DNA of 64,000 nt from JAHBXE01 sp044222195 (GCA_044222195.1 JBGANS010000004.1:236561-300560), one strand, 5' to 3'; shown: positions 47,036-55,145, counted from the stretch's first letter. Translations and numbers: made by a program. Notes: generated by a model not told the origin, from the sequence alone.

Positions 47036-47685
47036 GGCAACTCGTCCTTCTTCGGCGATGCCCCGTTCCGCGACGACGCAGCATCCCCTGCGGGCTGCTC
47101 TTCGCTGCCATCACCAGCAGACACGTGCTTCGAAAACCTGGCGCCCCCGACCCATCCGTTCACCGTGACCTCAAACTCCTCCACCCCGTCGTTGAGAAAA
47201 CACCCGCTCGAGATAGCCGTTCCATCCGGACAGAACATGGCGACCCGCACATCGCGCCCGACATCTTCTCCCCGCCGAGAGGGCTCCTTCTCGTCAACGA
47301 GGACCGGCTTTCCCGTCACCTTGATTCCCGCCGGCAACCCCCCCCACATCGTTCCGCGTCGCCGCGCCTGTGCATCAGAGGCCCCGTTCTCCCGGCCGAC
47401 TTCCTTCTCCAATCCGGTGGTCCCGCCTCCGGCTTCCACCTCTCCCACCAATATCTCCATGCCCTCACCAACCTTTCCCGCGCGCACAAAAAGCTCGAGC
47501 GACACGCCACGCTTCACCGACTCCGCTCTCGTCGCGATCGCCGCCGCTTCAATCTGCCCCTGTGCTGCCTCAAGGCGCGCCCCTGCCAGCCGCCCCTGCA
47601 CCGCCGGCAGCGACAGCGCCGTCACGACAACCATGATCGACACCGCCGCCAGAATCTCCACCAGCGTCACGCCGCGTGGGTTCAT
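47032..47685 (-). CDS. gspH: T2SS pseudopilin GspH-like
   Basis: The 217-residue protein has leader N-P-R-G followed by V-T-L-V-E-I-L-A-A-V-S-I-M-V-V-V-T, with Glu at position 5. The helix runs into A-A-Q-G-Q-I-E-A-A-A-I-A-T-R-A-E-S, as in GspH. The soluble domain is beta-rich, ending F-E-V-T-V-N-G-W-V-G. The ATG directly before N-P-R-G is chosen; upstream in-frame codons overlap a short tandem repeat and lack leader character. Confidence 0.82.
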   Translation of the reverse strand: MNPRGVTLVEILAAVSIMVVVTALSLPAVQGRLAGARLEAAQGQIEAAAIATRAESVKRGVSLELFVRAGKVGEGMEILVGEVEAGGGTTGLEKEVGRENGASDAQARRRGTMWGGLPAGIKVTGKPVLVDEKEPSRRGEDVGRDVRVAMFCPDGTAISSGCFLNDGVEEFEVTVNGWVGGARFSKHVSAGDGSEEQPAGDAASSRNGASPKKDELP

Positions 47686-47697
47686 GGTGCGCCCCAT

Positions 47698-47731
47698 GAC
47701 AATGGGCCAAACCACAATGGGCCAAGCCACA
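47698..47731. repeat. Short tandem repeat between gspG and gspH
   Basis: Two adjacent copies of a 16-base unit, ACAATGGGCCAAACC / ACAATGGGCCAAGCC with CAC-type joins, lie in the 54-bp gspG-gspH gap. The GGGCCAA core recalls the GGGCCAAATGGCAAA units of the dispersed repeat at 54424 and 59152. Confidence 0.6.
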
Positions 47732-47739
47732 ACGCTCGC

Positions 47740-48282
47740 CTACTTAGGCGAAGAAGAACTCTTGCCGGAACTCGGCGGCGGAACTTCGTCGCCCGGTCCC
47801 TCTCCACTGGTCGCGGTGCCCCAGGACGTAATGTCGTCCTCGGACCCATCCTGCTTGTCCGGACCAAACGACCACAGGTCGTACTTGGTCTCATCCCCGT
47901 GCTCGCTCTTCTGACGGTACTGCCACTCGTTGCCCCACTTGTCCTTTGGCAGCGGCTCGGTCAGGTACCCCTTCCACTTCCCCTGCTCGGCCTCCCCATC
48001 GAGCGCCGTCTTGTCCCAAAGGACTTTCACACCCTCCTGGTCCGTCGGCCACCGGTCAAAGTCCATCCGGAACAGATTCATCGCGTTCTTGATCGTGCGG
48101 AGCTCGATCGCCGCCGTGTCCTTCTTGGCCTCATCCCGGCGGCTGAACACCGCCACCCCGATCAACCCCGTCAACGCCAGGACGATCGCGATCACGATCA
48201 TCACTTCAATCAGCGTGAATCCCCCACGACGCTCCCAACCTCCACGCTTCCCCTTCCCGGCCTGCCTGGTACCGCTCTTCAT
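47740..48282 (-). CDS. gspG: T2SS major pseudopilin GspG
   Basis: The 180-residue major pseudopilin has leader R-R-G-G followed by F-T-L-I-E-V-M-I-V-I-A-I-V. Further GspG hallmarks are K-N-A-M-N-L-F-R-M-D, R-W-P-T-D-Q-E-G, the K-D-K-W-G-N-E-W turn and Y-D-L-W-S-F-G-P-D, which forms the calcium-binding loop. A tail of about 30 serine/proline-rich residues after the usual end is extra. AAAGGA precedes the ATG. Confidence 0.96.
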   Translation of the reverse strand: MKSGTRQAGKGKRGGWERRGGFTLIEVMIVIAIVLALTGLIGVAVFSRRDEAKKDTAAIELRTIKNAMNLFRMDFDRWPTDQEGVKVLWDKTALDGEAEQGKWKGYLTEPLPKDKWGNEWQYRQKSEHGDETKYDLWSFGPDKQDGSEDDITSWGTATSGEGPGDEVPPPSSGKSSSSPK

Positions 48283-48448
48283 GTCCGCATCCTTTCAGTA
48301 TCGCACCGGACCTCCATGTCCGTACTCTTCCATGCTTGCCGTTCAAACATCTAATACAACCGCATCGAACCGCAGTTCTGATTAGTCCACACTAGCGTAC
48401 TCGCCCCATCCCGGCAACCCCGTTCGCCCTCATCCCAGCAAACCCCTA

Positions 48449-49633
48449 TCAGAATCCCGCCTTCAACTTCGTCATCGGGAGAATCAGCCCCGCCGCCACA
48501 ATCGCCACCACCAGCGCGATCACCAGCAGCATCAGCGGCTCCACCAATCTGATCACCGTCGTCAACATCCGATCCACCCGAGAATCAATCGTCCCCGCGA
48601 TCGTGATGAGCACCTCATCCAGGTTGTTAGCCGACTCCGCAACACTGATCATCTCAATCACATCATCTGAGAAGAGGCCACTCGTCCCCAATGGCCCGCT
48701 CAGGCTCTGCCCCGCGCGCACCGCTTCCGTCGCCGCGTCGATCGCTTCCTCCATCAGCACATTCCCCGCCGCATCACGCGCGATCTGCATCGCCGTCAAC
48801 ATCGGGATCCCATTCCCCAGCATCGTTCCCAGCATCCGACAAAACCTCGCCGCCGCCAATGCCCTCACGAGCGGGCCATACACGGGCATCCCCGTCTTCC
48901 ACTCAACCATCCGCCGCTTCACCCGCGGCCGCTTCGCCATCCTCCACACGACCACCCCCGCAATCGCCAGCCCCAGCAGCGTCCACGGCCCGTAATCCGC
49001 CACCAGCGAACTCGCGCCGAACACCACTTTCGTCACCGTCGGCAACGAAGGGATCTGCGCAAAGAGCGGCTTGAACTTCGGCACGAACACGCCAAACACC
49101 ACCGCCAGCACCACCGTGAACATCCCCACCAGCACCGCCGGATAGATCAGGCTCCCCACCACCTTGCTCTTGAGCTCCGCCTGTCCAAGCACAAACTGCC
49201 CCAGCCTCGCCATCACCCCTTCAAGAAACCCGCCCTTCTCTCCCGCCTTCACCATCGCGATGTGCACGCGTGGAAACACGTGCGGGTGCCTCTGCATCGC
49301 CTCCGCCAGTTCCTCTCCCTGCGAAACCCCTTCCGCCAGATCGCGAAACACTTCCGCCAGCCGCGGCTGACTTTTCCGGTTCCCCATCAGTTTCAACGAC
49401 CGCAGAAGCGGCACGCCCGCCCGCAGCAGGTCCGACACCTGTTGATAGCACATCGCCATCGCCCGTGTCGAGACTCGCCGCCGTCCCCGCCCCTCCGGCC
49501 GGCTTTGGATTGACACCGGCACCAGCTGCCGCGATTCGAGCTCGACCAGCACGGCCTGCTCACTCGCGCCCGACAGCACCCCCTCCATCCGCTGCCCGCC
49601 CGCCGAAAGCGCGATGTACTCAAAGACTGGCAT
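48449..49633 (-). CDS. gspF: T2SS inner-membrane platform protein GspF
   Basis: The 394-residue inner-membrane protein has two homologous GspF/PilC domains (residues about 60-185 and 260-385) with three hydrophobic helices. The motifs L-L-R-A-G-V-P-L-L-R-S-L, G-E-x-G-G-F-L-E, and M-L-G-N-G-I-P-M-L-T-A are characteristic. The ATG of M-P-V-F-E-Y matches the family start; a longer in-frame version adds 17 residues. It is the first gene of the operon in the window, and no gspE precedes it. A 166-bp gap with no recognised element separates it from gspG. Confidence 0.95.
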   Translation of the reverse strand: MPVFEYIALSAGGQRMEGVLSGASEQAVLVELESRQLVPVSIQSRPEGRGRRRVSTRAMAMCYQQVSDLLRAGVPLLRSLKLMGNRKSQPRLAEVFRDLAEGVSQGEELAEAMQRHPHVFPRVHIAMVKAGEKGGFLEGVMARLGQFVLGQAELKSKVVGSLIYPAVLVGMFTVVLAVVFGVFVPKFKPLFAQIPSLPTVTKVVFGASSLVADYGPWTLLGLAIAGVVVWRMAKRPRVKRRMVEWKTGMPVYGPLVRALAAARFCRMLGTMLGNGIPMLTAMQIARDAAGNVLMEEAIDAATEAVRAGQSLSGPLGTSGLFSDDVIEMISVAESANNLDEVLITIAGTIDSRVDRMLTTVIRLVEPLMLLVIALVVAIVAAGLILPMTKLKAGF

Positions 49634-49740
49634 CCACACAAAGCATAGTGAGCCGAGGCCCTCCGGCCACGTTCCGCCACTCACCCCGTACTTCAGACGA
49701 ATTCAGCGACCCTCCCCGACTCGCGTCCCAATCGCGCTGC

Positions 49741-50361
49741 CTACTTCGCCTTCAGCAGCTCATCCACCTTCTCCGCCAACCCATCCTCAAGCCCGCCGCG
49801 TTTCTTCGCGTCAAACCGCGCCACAACCTTCCCCTCCCGATCCACCACAAACTTCGTGAAGTTCCACTTCGGCTCTCCACCCAGCGGCGCCGCCAACCCC
49901 GCAAGCTCCTTGTACAGCGCGTGGGCATCGTCACCCTTCACACTGATCTTCTCGAACATCGGGAACGTCACATCAAACTTGTCCTTGCAGAACTTGGCTA
50001 CTTCCTCGTTGGTCCCCGGCTCTTGTCCGCCAAAATTGTTCGCCGGGAACCCGAGAATGACCAGCCCCTGGTCCTTTTTCGCCTTGTACAACTTCTCCAG
50101 CGGCTCATACTGCCCCGTGTACCCGCACTTGCTCGCCACGTTCACGATCAGGACCACCTTCCCCTTGTACGCGCTCAGGTCCTGCTCTTTGCCGTCGATC
50201 AGCTTCATCTTGTAGTGCAGCACCGAGCCCGCCGCGCCTTCCGGCCTCGCGGCCGGCTGCGGCTTCGACGCCGGCGCAGGATGAGCGGGCGGTGCCTTCT
50301 CCGGCTGACCCAGAACCGCCGCCAAAACAACCACCGCCGCTGCGATCACGAAGTGCGTCAT
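49741..50361 (-). CDS. Exported glutathione peroxidase family protein
   Basis: The 206-residue protein has an N-terminal signal (residues about 1-19) and a proline/alanine-rich linker, then a complete glutathione-peroxidase domain. The peroxidatic Cys is in N-V-A-S-K-C-G-Y-T, the Gln in G-F-P-A-N-N-F-G-G-Q-E-P-G, and the Trp/Asn in W-N-F-T-K-F. It is a Cys (not Sec) enzyme, probably thioredoxin-dependent, reducing peroxides in the periplasm. GGAGG lies five bases before the ATG. The Pro/Ala linker resembles that of the lipoprotein encoded next to it. Confidence 0.93.
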   Translation of the reverse strand: MTHFVIAAAVVVLAAVLGQPEKAPPAHPAPASKPQPAARPEGAAGSVLHYKMKLIDGKEQDLSAYKGKVVLIVNVASKCGYTGQYEPLEKLYKAKKDQGLVILGFPANNFGGQEPGTNEEVAKFCKDKFDVTFPMFEKISVKGDDAHALYKELAGLAAPLGGEPKWNFTKFVVDREGKVVARFDAKKRGGLEDGLAEKVDELLKAK

Positions 50362-50418
50362 ACCCACCTCCAAAAATGCAAAAGCGCGGCGAACACGTAA
50401 GCGTCCGCCGCACGTGAA

Positions 50419-50598
50419 TTACTTGGGCGCTGCGGGCGGCGTCGTCGTCGCCGGGGGAGTCGCCGGCGGGGTCGCCGCGCTCGGAGTCGCAGCCTTGGGC
50501 GCAGCCGGCGCCGGCGCGGGAGCCTTCTTCTCCTCACACCCGATCAACCCAACCAGACCAGCCGTCGCCACCAACGCCAAAACCTTCCGACTCTTCAT
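50419..50598 (-). CDS. Small Pro/Ala/Thr-rich lipoprotein
   Basis: The 59-residue protein has a lipoprotein signal with lipobox G-L-I-G-C (Cys near residue 21), then a charged E-E-K-K turn and about 35 residues made of Ala, Pro and Thr. There is no folded domain. AGGGG precedes the ATG. It lies just upstream of the peroxidase gene on the same strand and may be co-transcribed with it. It may act as an envelope spacer; the function is unknown. Confidence 0.7.
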   Translation of the reverse strand: MKSRKVLALVATAGLVGLIGCEEKKAPAPAPAAPKAATPSAATPPATPPATTTPPAAPK

Positions 50599-50688
50599 AA
50601 TGCCCCTTTCAACACGTGCGTAAGGGCCACACTTGGCCCGTTCTCTACATGATACGGGAAACCCACCCACCCTTTCCTACCATTCCCC

Positions 50689-51612
50689 GTGGTTCTCCTC
50701 ACCCGAACAGTCCGCTTCGCCCTTTCACCCGGCTCAGCCCCCAACCGGGGCCCAAACGGCTACGCCGGAAACCCGCCCATGGCCGGCCTCGGATCGCACT
50801 ACGAGCTCGTCGTCACCTGCCGCGGCGAAATCGACCCCATCCCCGGCTACCTCATCAACATCAAGGAAATCGATCACGCCGTCCGCACCCACACCATTCC
50901 TCTGATCCACAGCGCAATCAGTTCGCAAGCCGCCGAGTCCGTCGCCGCTTCTTCAAACTCCGAGAGTGCCGCGCCTCGCGCCACCACACCTTCCATCGCC
51001 GCGTCCCCCGTCAACCTGATCCCCACGCTCTTCCGCACCCTCCCCCTCCGCGGCCTGCATTCCCTTCGTTGGAAGCTCTCTCCGTACTATTCACTCGAAG
51101 TGACCGCCGACTCTCCCACCACCGTCCTCCTCCGCCAGAAGTTCGACTTCTGCGCCGCCCACCGCCTCCACAACTCATCGCTGTCACTCGAGGAAAACCG
51201 CAAGCTCTTCGGCAAGTGCAACCACCCCGGCGGCCACGGCCACAACTACCAGTTCGAACCTTGCGTAGCTCTCACACTGCCGACCGCCCCAATGTCTCCC
51301 TCCACGCCCGGCACCGCATCCTCTTCTCACCTGCTCACCTCCTCACCTGTTCACCTGTTCAGTCTCTCCGACCTCGAACACCTCGCCGACTCCCTCATCG
51401 TCCAGCGCTTCGACCACAAAAACCTCAACACCGACACCGAAGAGTTCCGCGACGCCGCCCCAGGCAATCCCGGCGGCCTCAACCCCTCCGTCGAAAACAT
51501 CGCCAAAGTCTGCTTCAACCTCCTCGCCCCAGCCCTCCGCGGCCAAAACGCCAAACTCCAATCCGTCACCGTCTGGGAATCCGACCGCACCAGCTGCACC
51601 TACCCCGCCTGA
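50689..51612 (+). CDS. Tandem 6-pyruvoyl-tetrahydropterin-synthase-like protein
   Basis: The 307-residue protein contains two PTPS/QueD-like halves. The first (residues about 6-135) keeps the strand pattern (H-Y-E-L-V-V-T-C-R-G, L-I-N-I-K-E-I-D) but no zinc histidines. The second (about 146-305) has A-A-H-R-L-H, the catalytic Cys and zinc H-x-H in G-K-C-N-H-P-G-G-H-G-H-N-Y, F-D-H-K-N-L-N and the late E-S-D-R-T. The second half could make 6-pyruvoyl- or carboxy-tetrahydropterin, while the first is probably structural. A serine/threonine/proline insert lies inside the second domain. The start is a GTG without a clear ribosome site and may be wrong. Confidence 0.8.
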   Translation: MVLLTRTVRFALSPGSAPNRGPNGYAGNPPMAGLGSHYELVVTCRGEIDPIPGYLINIKEIDHAVRTHTIPLIHSAISSQAAESVAASSNSESAAPRATTPSIAASPVNLIPTLFRTLPLRGLHSLRWKLSPYYSLEVTADSPTTVLLRQKFDFCAAHRLHNSSLSLEENRKLFGKCNHPGGHGHNYQFEPCVALTLPTAPMSPSTPGTASSSHLLTSSPVHLFSLSDLEHLADSLIVQRFDHKNLNTDTEEFRDAAPGNPGGLNPSVENIAKVCFNLLAPALRGQNAKLQSVTVWESDRTSCTYPA

Positions 51613-51709
51613 CGGTTCCCATCGAACTCGAACGAGACCGTGCCACCGACTCGACCGGTTCCTCCGGTCTAGTCGGTGCTCTTCCAACAACCCACGCCAC
51701 TCACTCCCA

Positions 51710-51747
51710 TGCCACTGGTCACAGGCTTTGAGTGGCCCGTGTGCCTT
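51710..51747 (+). repeat. 38-bp direct repeat, copy 1 (upstream of methyltransferase gene)
   Basis: TGCCACTGGTCACAGGCTTT... matches 52672-52709 at 37 of 38 positions by eye. GCCACT and AGTGGC arms can pair across the unit. The two copies flank the methyltransferase gene. Confidence 0.9.
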
Positions 51748-51800
51748 TGTCTCTTCCTCCAGCCCCCGAGCGCCCACCCCTCTCCCGCAAACCTCTCCCC

Positions 51801-52508
51801 ATGCCCCGCTACCTCCTCCTCTCCCTCACCCTCCTAGTCTCCTGCTCCTCACCTCCCGCCCCCTCCCCCATCGCCTCCCCCGGCACCATCGCCGACAACT
51901 GGTCCCAAGCCCGCGGCCGCTACAACCGCATCTACTCCACCCCCGACCAGCACATCGTCACCGACAAACCCAGCGCCTTCCTCCTCGAATGCCTCCACCA
52001 ACTCTCAAGCCAAGACCACCAGGGTCGCTCAGCCCGCCTGACAGCCATAGACATCGGCGCTGGTAGCGGCCGCAACTCCATCCCCCTCGCCCAGGCCGGC
52101 TACTCCGTCACCGCCATCGACATCGCTCCCGTCGGCCTCTCCAACATCCGTGCCGCGGCCGGCCACCTCCCCATCCAAACCCTCGAAGCCGACATCCGCG
52201 TCGTCACGTTTCACCCAAACTCCCTCGACCTCGCCGCGGCCATCTATTTCCACATGACCGAAGAACTCATCGAGTCCCTCAAAACCGCCCTCCGCCCCGG
52301 CGGCGCCCTCATCATCGACGCCCTCCCCGGCGATGCCGAGCCCGGCTACGACCAGCCCGGCCACACCCCACTCCCCGACCACTTCCCCGGATGGCAAATC
52401 GAACGCTACGAAACCGTCTCCGCCATCCCCGACTGGGACTGGCAACAAAAACAACAACCCGCCCCGATCATCCACTTCTTCGCACGCAAACCACCCGCGG
52501 CCAAGTGA
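51801..52508 (+). CDS. SAM-methyltransferase-fold protein with lipoprotein-like N-terminus
   Basis: The 235-residue protein has a class I methyltransferase core: motif I A-I-D-I-G-A-G-S-G-R-N-S (near residue 80), acidic motif I-D-I-A-P, and L-R-P-G-G-A-L-I-I-D-A-L. It is closest in look to TehB/UbiE-type enzymes. The N-terminus (M-P-R-Y-L-L-L-S-L-T-L-L-V-S-C-S-S) is a textbook lipobox, which would place the enzyme outside the cytoplasm, away from S-adenosylmethionine. Either the start lies downstream, the signal is not used, or the fold has another job. No ribosome site is evident. The gene is bracketed by 38-bp direct repeats. Confidence 0.72.
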   Translation: MPRYLLLSLTLLVSCSSPPAPSPIASPGTIADNWSQARGRYNRIYSTPDQHIVTDKPSAFLLECLHQLSSQDHQGRSARLTAIDIGAGSGRNSIPLAQAGYSVTAIDIAPVGLSNIRAAAGHLPIQTLEADIRVVTFHPNSLDLAAAIYFHMTEELIESLKTALRPGGALIIDALPGDAEPGYDQPGHTPLPDHFPGWQIERYETVSAIPDWDWQQKQQPAPIIHFFARKPPAAK

Positions 52509-52710
52509 GCCGTGGCGTGCCCGCCACGGTCCACACCCCGTGCCACGGGCTTGGGCTCTTAGCCCACGCCCGTGCGACAACCCAAAGCGTGCCCCCCGAC
52601 GCACCACCCCCCACGGGCGTCGGCTAGCGCCGAAGCCCGTGCCACTCACCCATCTCAGAAGCGTCCACTAGTGCCACTGGTCACAGGCTTTGAGTGGCCA
52701 GTGTGCCTTC
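52509..52710. repeat. Palindrome cluster and direct repeat copy 2
   Basis: Three hairpins follow one another: CCGTGGCG/CGCCACGG at about 52511-52531, CACGGGC..TGGGCT/AGCCCA..GCCCGTG at about 52543-52574, and CACGGGC.TCGGC/GCCGA.GCCCGTG at about 52613-52641. They share CACGGGC/GCCCGTG arms, like REP elements. Copy 2 of the 38-bp repeat is at 52672-52709. Confidence 0.75.
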
Positions 52711-52967
52711 TCCCCCTTCGTGCCTCCGTGCCTTCCTCCTACAGACCGAAGGCCTCGACCGTCAATAGCCGGGGGTCGTGCGCCCCGCACGCCCCCGGAA
52801 CCAGCCGGTCCACGATCCGCACCCTGACGGGGTGCCCGTACCGCGCCGAACCACTCGCTCGTGTGTGTGGCATACCCGATGTCACACTTCAATCTATCAC
52901 CATCTGCAGTCGGCGGCGACGCAACACTCTCCGCGCTTGCGCTATCTCTGCGCTGGAGCCAAGCCTA
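52711..52967. other. Intergenic DNA without recognised genes
   Basis: Together with the palindrome cluster this makes a 459-bp gene-free gap between the methyltransferase and HEPN-like genes. I see no convincing promoter, RNA or coding signal in this half. Confidence 0.4.
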
Positions 52968-53621
52968 TCAGAGCTTCCGTCTTGACGGGATCGGCAGAAT
53001 GTAGTCCTCACCGCGGATCGGCAGACTTGAGGCCGCACGATGTCCAAGGCTCTCCAAACGCTCGGCGCACTTCAAGCCGTGAAAGATGCCGTCCCACGAC
53101 CCGAACCGAATGGGATCGTCGTAGGCGATGGCTGCTCCGTCAAACGCCTCATCAACCTCCTTCATGAGAGCCGTGACTTCCTCCACGAATCGCCGCATCT
53201 CTCCGTAGCTAATTCCTTGAACCGGCTTCTCGGGCCTTTCGGCCACGTGAAGGTCATAGTCGCGGTGAGCCAACACCCGGTCTCGCATGTCTTTCATCTT
53301 CGGCCAGACGGATTCAAGCCTCTTCACCGCCGCCTTCCATGCGCCCCGACCCAAGACAGTTTCAATAGCGTCATTCAGATTGACGCTTCGATTCTCGCCG
53401 CCTTTGTCGACATCCGTGAAACGAGCGAGCGCCAAAGTGAGATCGTCAACCTGGGCACGTTGAACCAAAGCGAAGAAGTCTTGGCCGTACTTGTCGATGA
53501 ATCTCATTTGTTCAGCGGTCGTATGCCAAAGCTCTTTGACCGCTATCCACCTGAAGTGAATGTGCTTGAGATCGGCCCGCAGCTGTTCAATGACTCGATC
53601 GGTTTCGTCTGGCAGCGCCAT
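52968..53621 (-). CDS. HEPN/AbiU2-like protein
   Basis: The 217-residue cytoplasmic, helix-rich protein opens with long amphipathic helices. Near residue 137 it has M-R-D-R-V-L-A-H-R-D-Y-D, an R-x4-6-H motif that is the catalytic signature of HEPN ribonuclease domains and fits the AbiU2-like group. Such proteins act in abortive infection or toxin-antitoxin systems. No nucleotidyltransferase antitoxin is adjacent. The ATG of M-A-L-P-D is chosen; an in-frame ATG 69 bases earlier adds residues that look non-coding. DNA here is less GC-biased than the neighbours, hinting at acquisition. The function is inferred from the motif only. Confidence 0.55.
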   Translation of the reverse strand: MALPDETDRVIEQLRADLKHIHFRWIAVKELWHTTAEQMRFIDKYGQDFFALVQRAQVDDLTLALARFTDVDKGGENRSVNLNDAIETVLGRGAWKAAVKRLESVWPKMKDMRDRVLAHRDYDLHVAERPEKPVQGISYGEMRRFVEEVTALMKEVDEAFDGAAIAYDDPIRFGSWDGIFHGLKCAERLESLGHRAASSLPIRGEDYILPIPSRRKL

Positions 53622-53700
53622 ATCCACAACGATAGGTGCCGGACAATTGAGGTCGCGTGGCCTGCACCACAATTCAATCCCGTGTGGCATACCCGTGGCT

Positions 53701-54264
53701 CTAAGCGGTTACTTCTTTTCCCACAGTCTTTGTCACCGCCTCAGCGACCATCTCCAGACTGTCATTTCTCCTCCGCTCCACCCGCACCAACTTCACCCCC
53801 GCCGCCTCCAGCGCCCGCTCCACAAACCGATCCCGCTCCAGCCGCTTCGCCGAGTCATGGCTCGACCCATCCAACTCCACCGCAAACCGCGGCCGCAGCG
53901 TCCCCGCATCGCACACGACATAGTCCACGCTCTTGCGGTCGATCTTGTTCCTCCAAACCTGCGGCTTCTCCGTCCCCGGCGGCACCTCGATCAACCGCGA
54001 TAGCTGCACCTGCACCATCACGCGGCACGGCCCCATCACCTGCGCACAGGCTTTCTCCAGAACCGCATAGAAGTCCTTCTCGGAAGGATGGTCTAGCAGC
54101 CACTCCCGCTTGCGGTACGGCAGCGCTCCCCCCTCCGCCGGCTCTGGTAGCTCTGGCGATTCGCCCTTCCTCTTCTCCAAGATCTTGACGGCAATCGCCA
54201 GCCCGCCAATCGCGAGCCCAAAAAAAACAGCTAAACCAATCGCAAGGGGCAACCCAAATTCCAT
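53701..54264 (-). CDS. Membrane-anchored DUF2726 (nuclease-fold) protein
   Basis: The 187-residue protein has one N-terminal transmembrane helix (residues about 4-27), a charged linker, then a DUF2726 domain (about 65-185). The conserved residues look like a PD-(D/E)XK restriction-endonuclease fold: S-V-D-Y-V-V for the Asp, F-A-V-E-L-D-G for the E-x-D, and R-D-R-F-V-E-R-A-L later. DUF2726 is associated with DNA-processing or topoisomerase-linked proteins, but its role is not firmly known. GGAGAG precedes the ATG of M-E-F-G. It lies 79 bases upstream of the HEPN-like gene on the same strand, and the two may be co-transcribed. Confidence 0.75.
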   Translation of the reverse strand: MEFGLPLAIGLAVFFGLAIGGLAIAVKILEKRKGESPELPEPAEGGALPYRKREWLLDHPSEKDFYAVLEKACAQVMGPCRVMVQVQLSRLIEVPPGTEKPQVWRNKIDRKSVDYVVCDAGTLRPRFAVELDGSSHDSAKRLERDRFVERALEAAGVKLVRVERRRNDSLEMVAEAVTKTVGKEVTA

Positions 54265-54602
54265 GACGATCTCTCCAAGCGCGGCCACAGCTTACCTGCA
54301 TCGGCACACTCGCGCCCATGAGCGGTCGTCCCCACAAATCTGCGTCCCCCTCAGGGTTTTCCGGCAACCCAAGTGACACCATCATGTCACTCGCGCCCAA
54401 ACCCGTCGCTCCCCTTCCAAATTGAAGATGCTCAAAACCATCTCTCTCATCTTGAGCATCTTCTTTTCCCTTCCTGCTTTGCCATTTGGCCCTTTGCTAT
54501 TTGGCCCTTTGCACCCCCCGCCCTCACCCCCGCCCTCACCCCCTACGAATCCCACCGCTTCTCCACCTCCCCACCGACTCCATCCCTTCATCCCCTGCCT
54601 CC
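54265..54602. other. Intergenic region carrying a dispersed repeat
   Basis: This 338-bp gap lies between the divergent DUF2726 gene and the end of the acetyltransferase gene. The right-hand 90 bases are copy 1 of the dispersed repeat with its hairpin. The rest is C-rich, low-complexity sequence with no recognised gene. Confidence 0.5.
54424..54513 (+). repeat. Dispersed ~90-bp repeat, copy 1, with 12-bp hairpin
   Basis: A perfect 12-bp stem (GAAGATGCTCAA / TTGAGCATCTTC, 54424-54463, 16-base loop) is followed by TTTT and then GGCAAA/TTTGGCC-type units. The reverse complement matches 59152-59241 closely over about 90 bases. It could also work as a terminator on the plus strand. Confidence 0.88.
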
Positions 54603-55145
54603 CTACCTCCCCTCCCTCACCACCCCATACAACACGCAAACCACCAACCTCCCCCACTTCATCACGTGCCGCGGAAACAGGCCTTCCCGAACCATCCCGA
54701 TTTTCTCCAGCACCCGCCCCGACGCCGGGTTGTGGCCAAAGTGGTGCGCCGTCAATCTCGCGAGATTCCGCTCTTCGAACCCGTAGCGAACAACCTCCCG
54801 CCCGGCCTCGGTCGCGTATCCCATCCCCCAGAACGGCACCCCGACCCAGTACCCGATCTCCGCCCTCTGGTGTGCCCCGCTGATCACCATCCCGATCGCG
54901 CCCACCAACGTCCCGCCCGTCTCATTGTGCAACGCAATCGCGAAGTTCGCCCCCGTCCCCGCGGCGAACTCCGCCTCGTGCCCCGCGATCCACTTCTCCG
55001 CGTCCGCCTTCGCATACGGATGCGGTATCAGCAGCGTCATCTCCGCTATCTCGCGCGCCCCCGCCAAAGCCACCACCGCTTCAGCATCCCCCGCCACAAA
55101 CGGCCGCAACACCAGCCGCTCAGTCCTCAGCGTCGGAATCCCCAT
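54603..55145 (-). CDS. GNAT acetyltransferase (RimJ/RimL type)
   Basis: The 180-residue cytoplasmic enzyme has the RimJ/RimL-like GNAT pattern. T-E-R-L-V-L-R-P-F opens it, E-I-G-Y-W-V-G-V-P-F-W-G-M-G-Y-A-T-E-A forms the acetyl-CoA pyrophosphate loop, and H-N-P-A-S-G-R-V-L-E-K-I-G-M ends the core. Relatives acetylate ribosomal protein N-termini or small amines; the target here is unknown. AGGAGG precedes the ATG of M-G-I-P-T; a longer in-frame version would translate the 8-bp tandem repeat. It is the last gene of a four-gene operon. Confidence 0.92.
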   Translation of the reverse strand: MGIPTLRTERLVLRPFVAGDAEAVVALAGAREIAEMTLLIPHPYAKADAEKWIAGHEAEFAAGTGANFAIALHNETGGTLVGAIGMVISGAHQRAEIGYWVGVPFWGMGYATEAGREVVRYGFEERNLARLTAHHFGHNPASGRVLEKIGMVREGLFPRHVMKWGRLVVCVLYGVVREGR

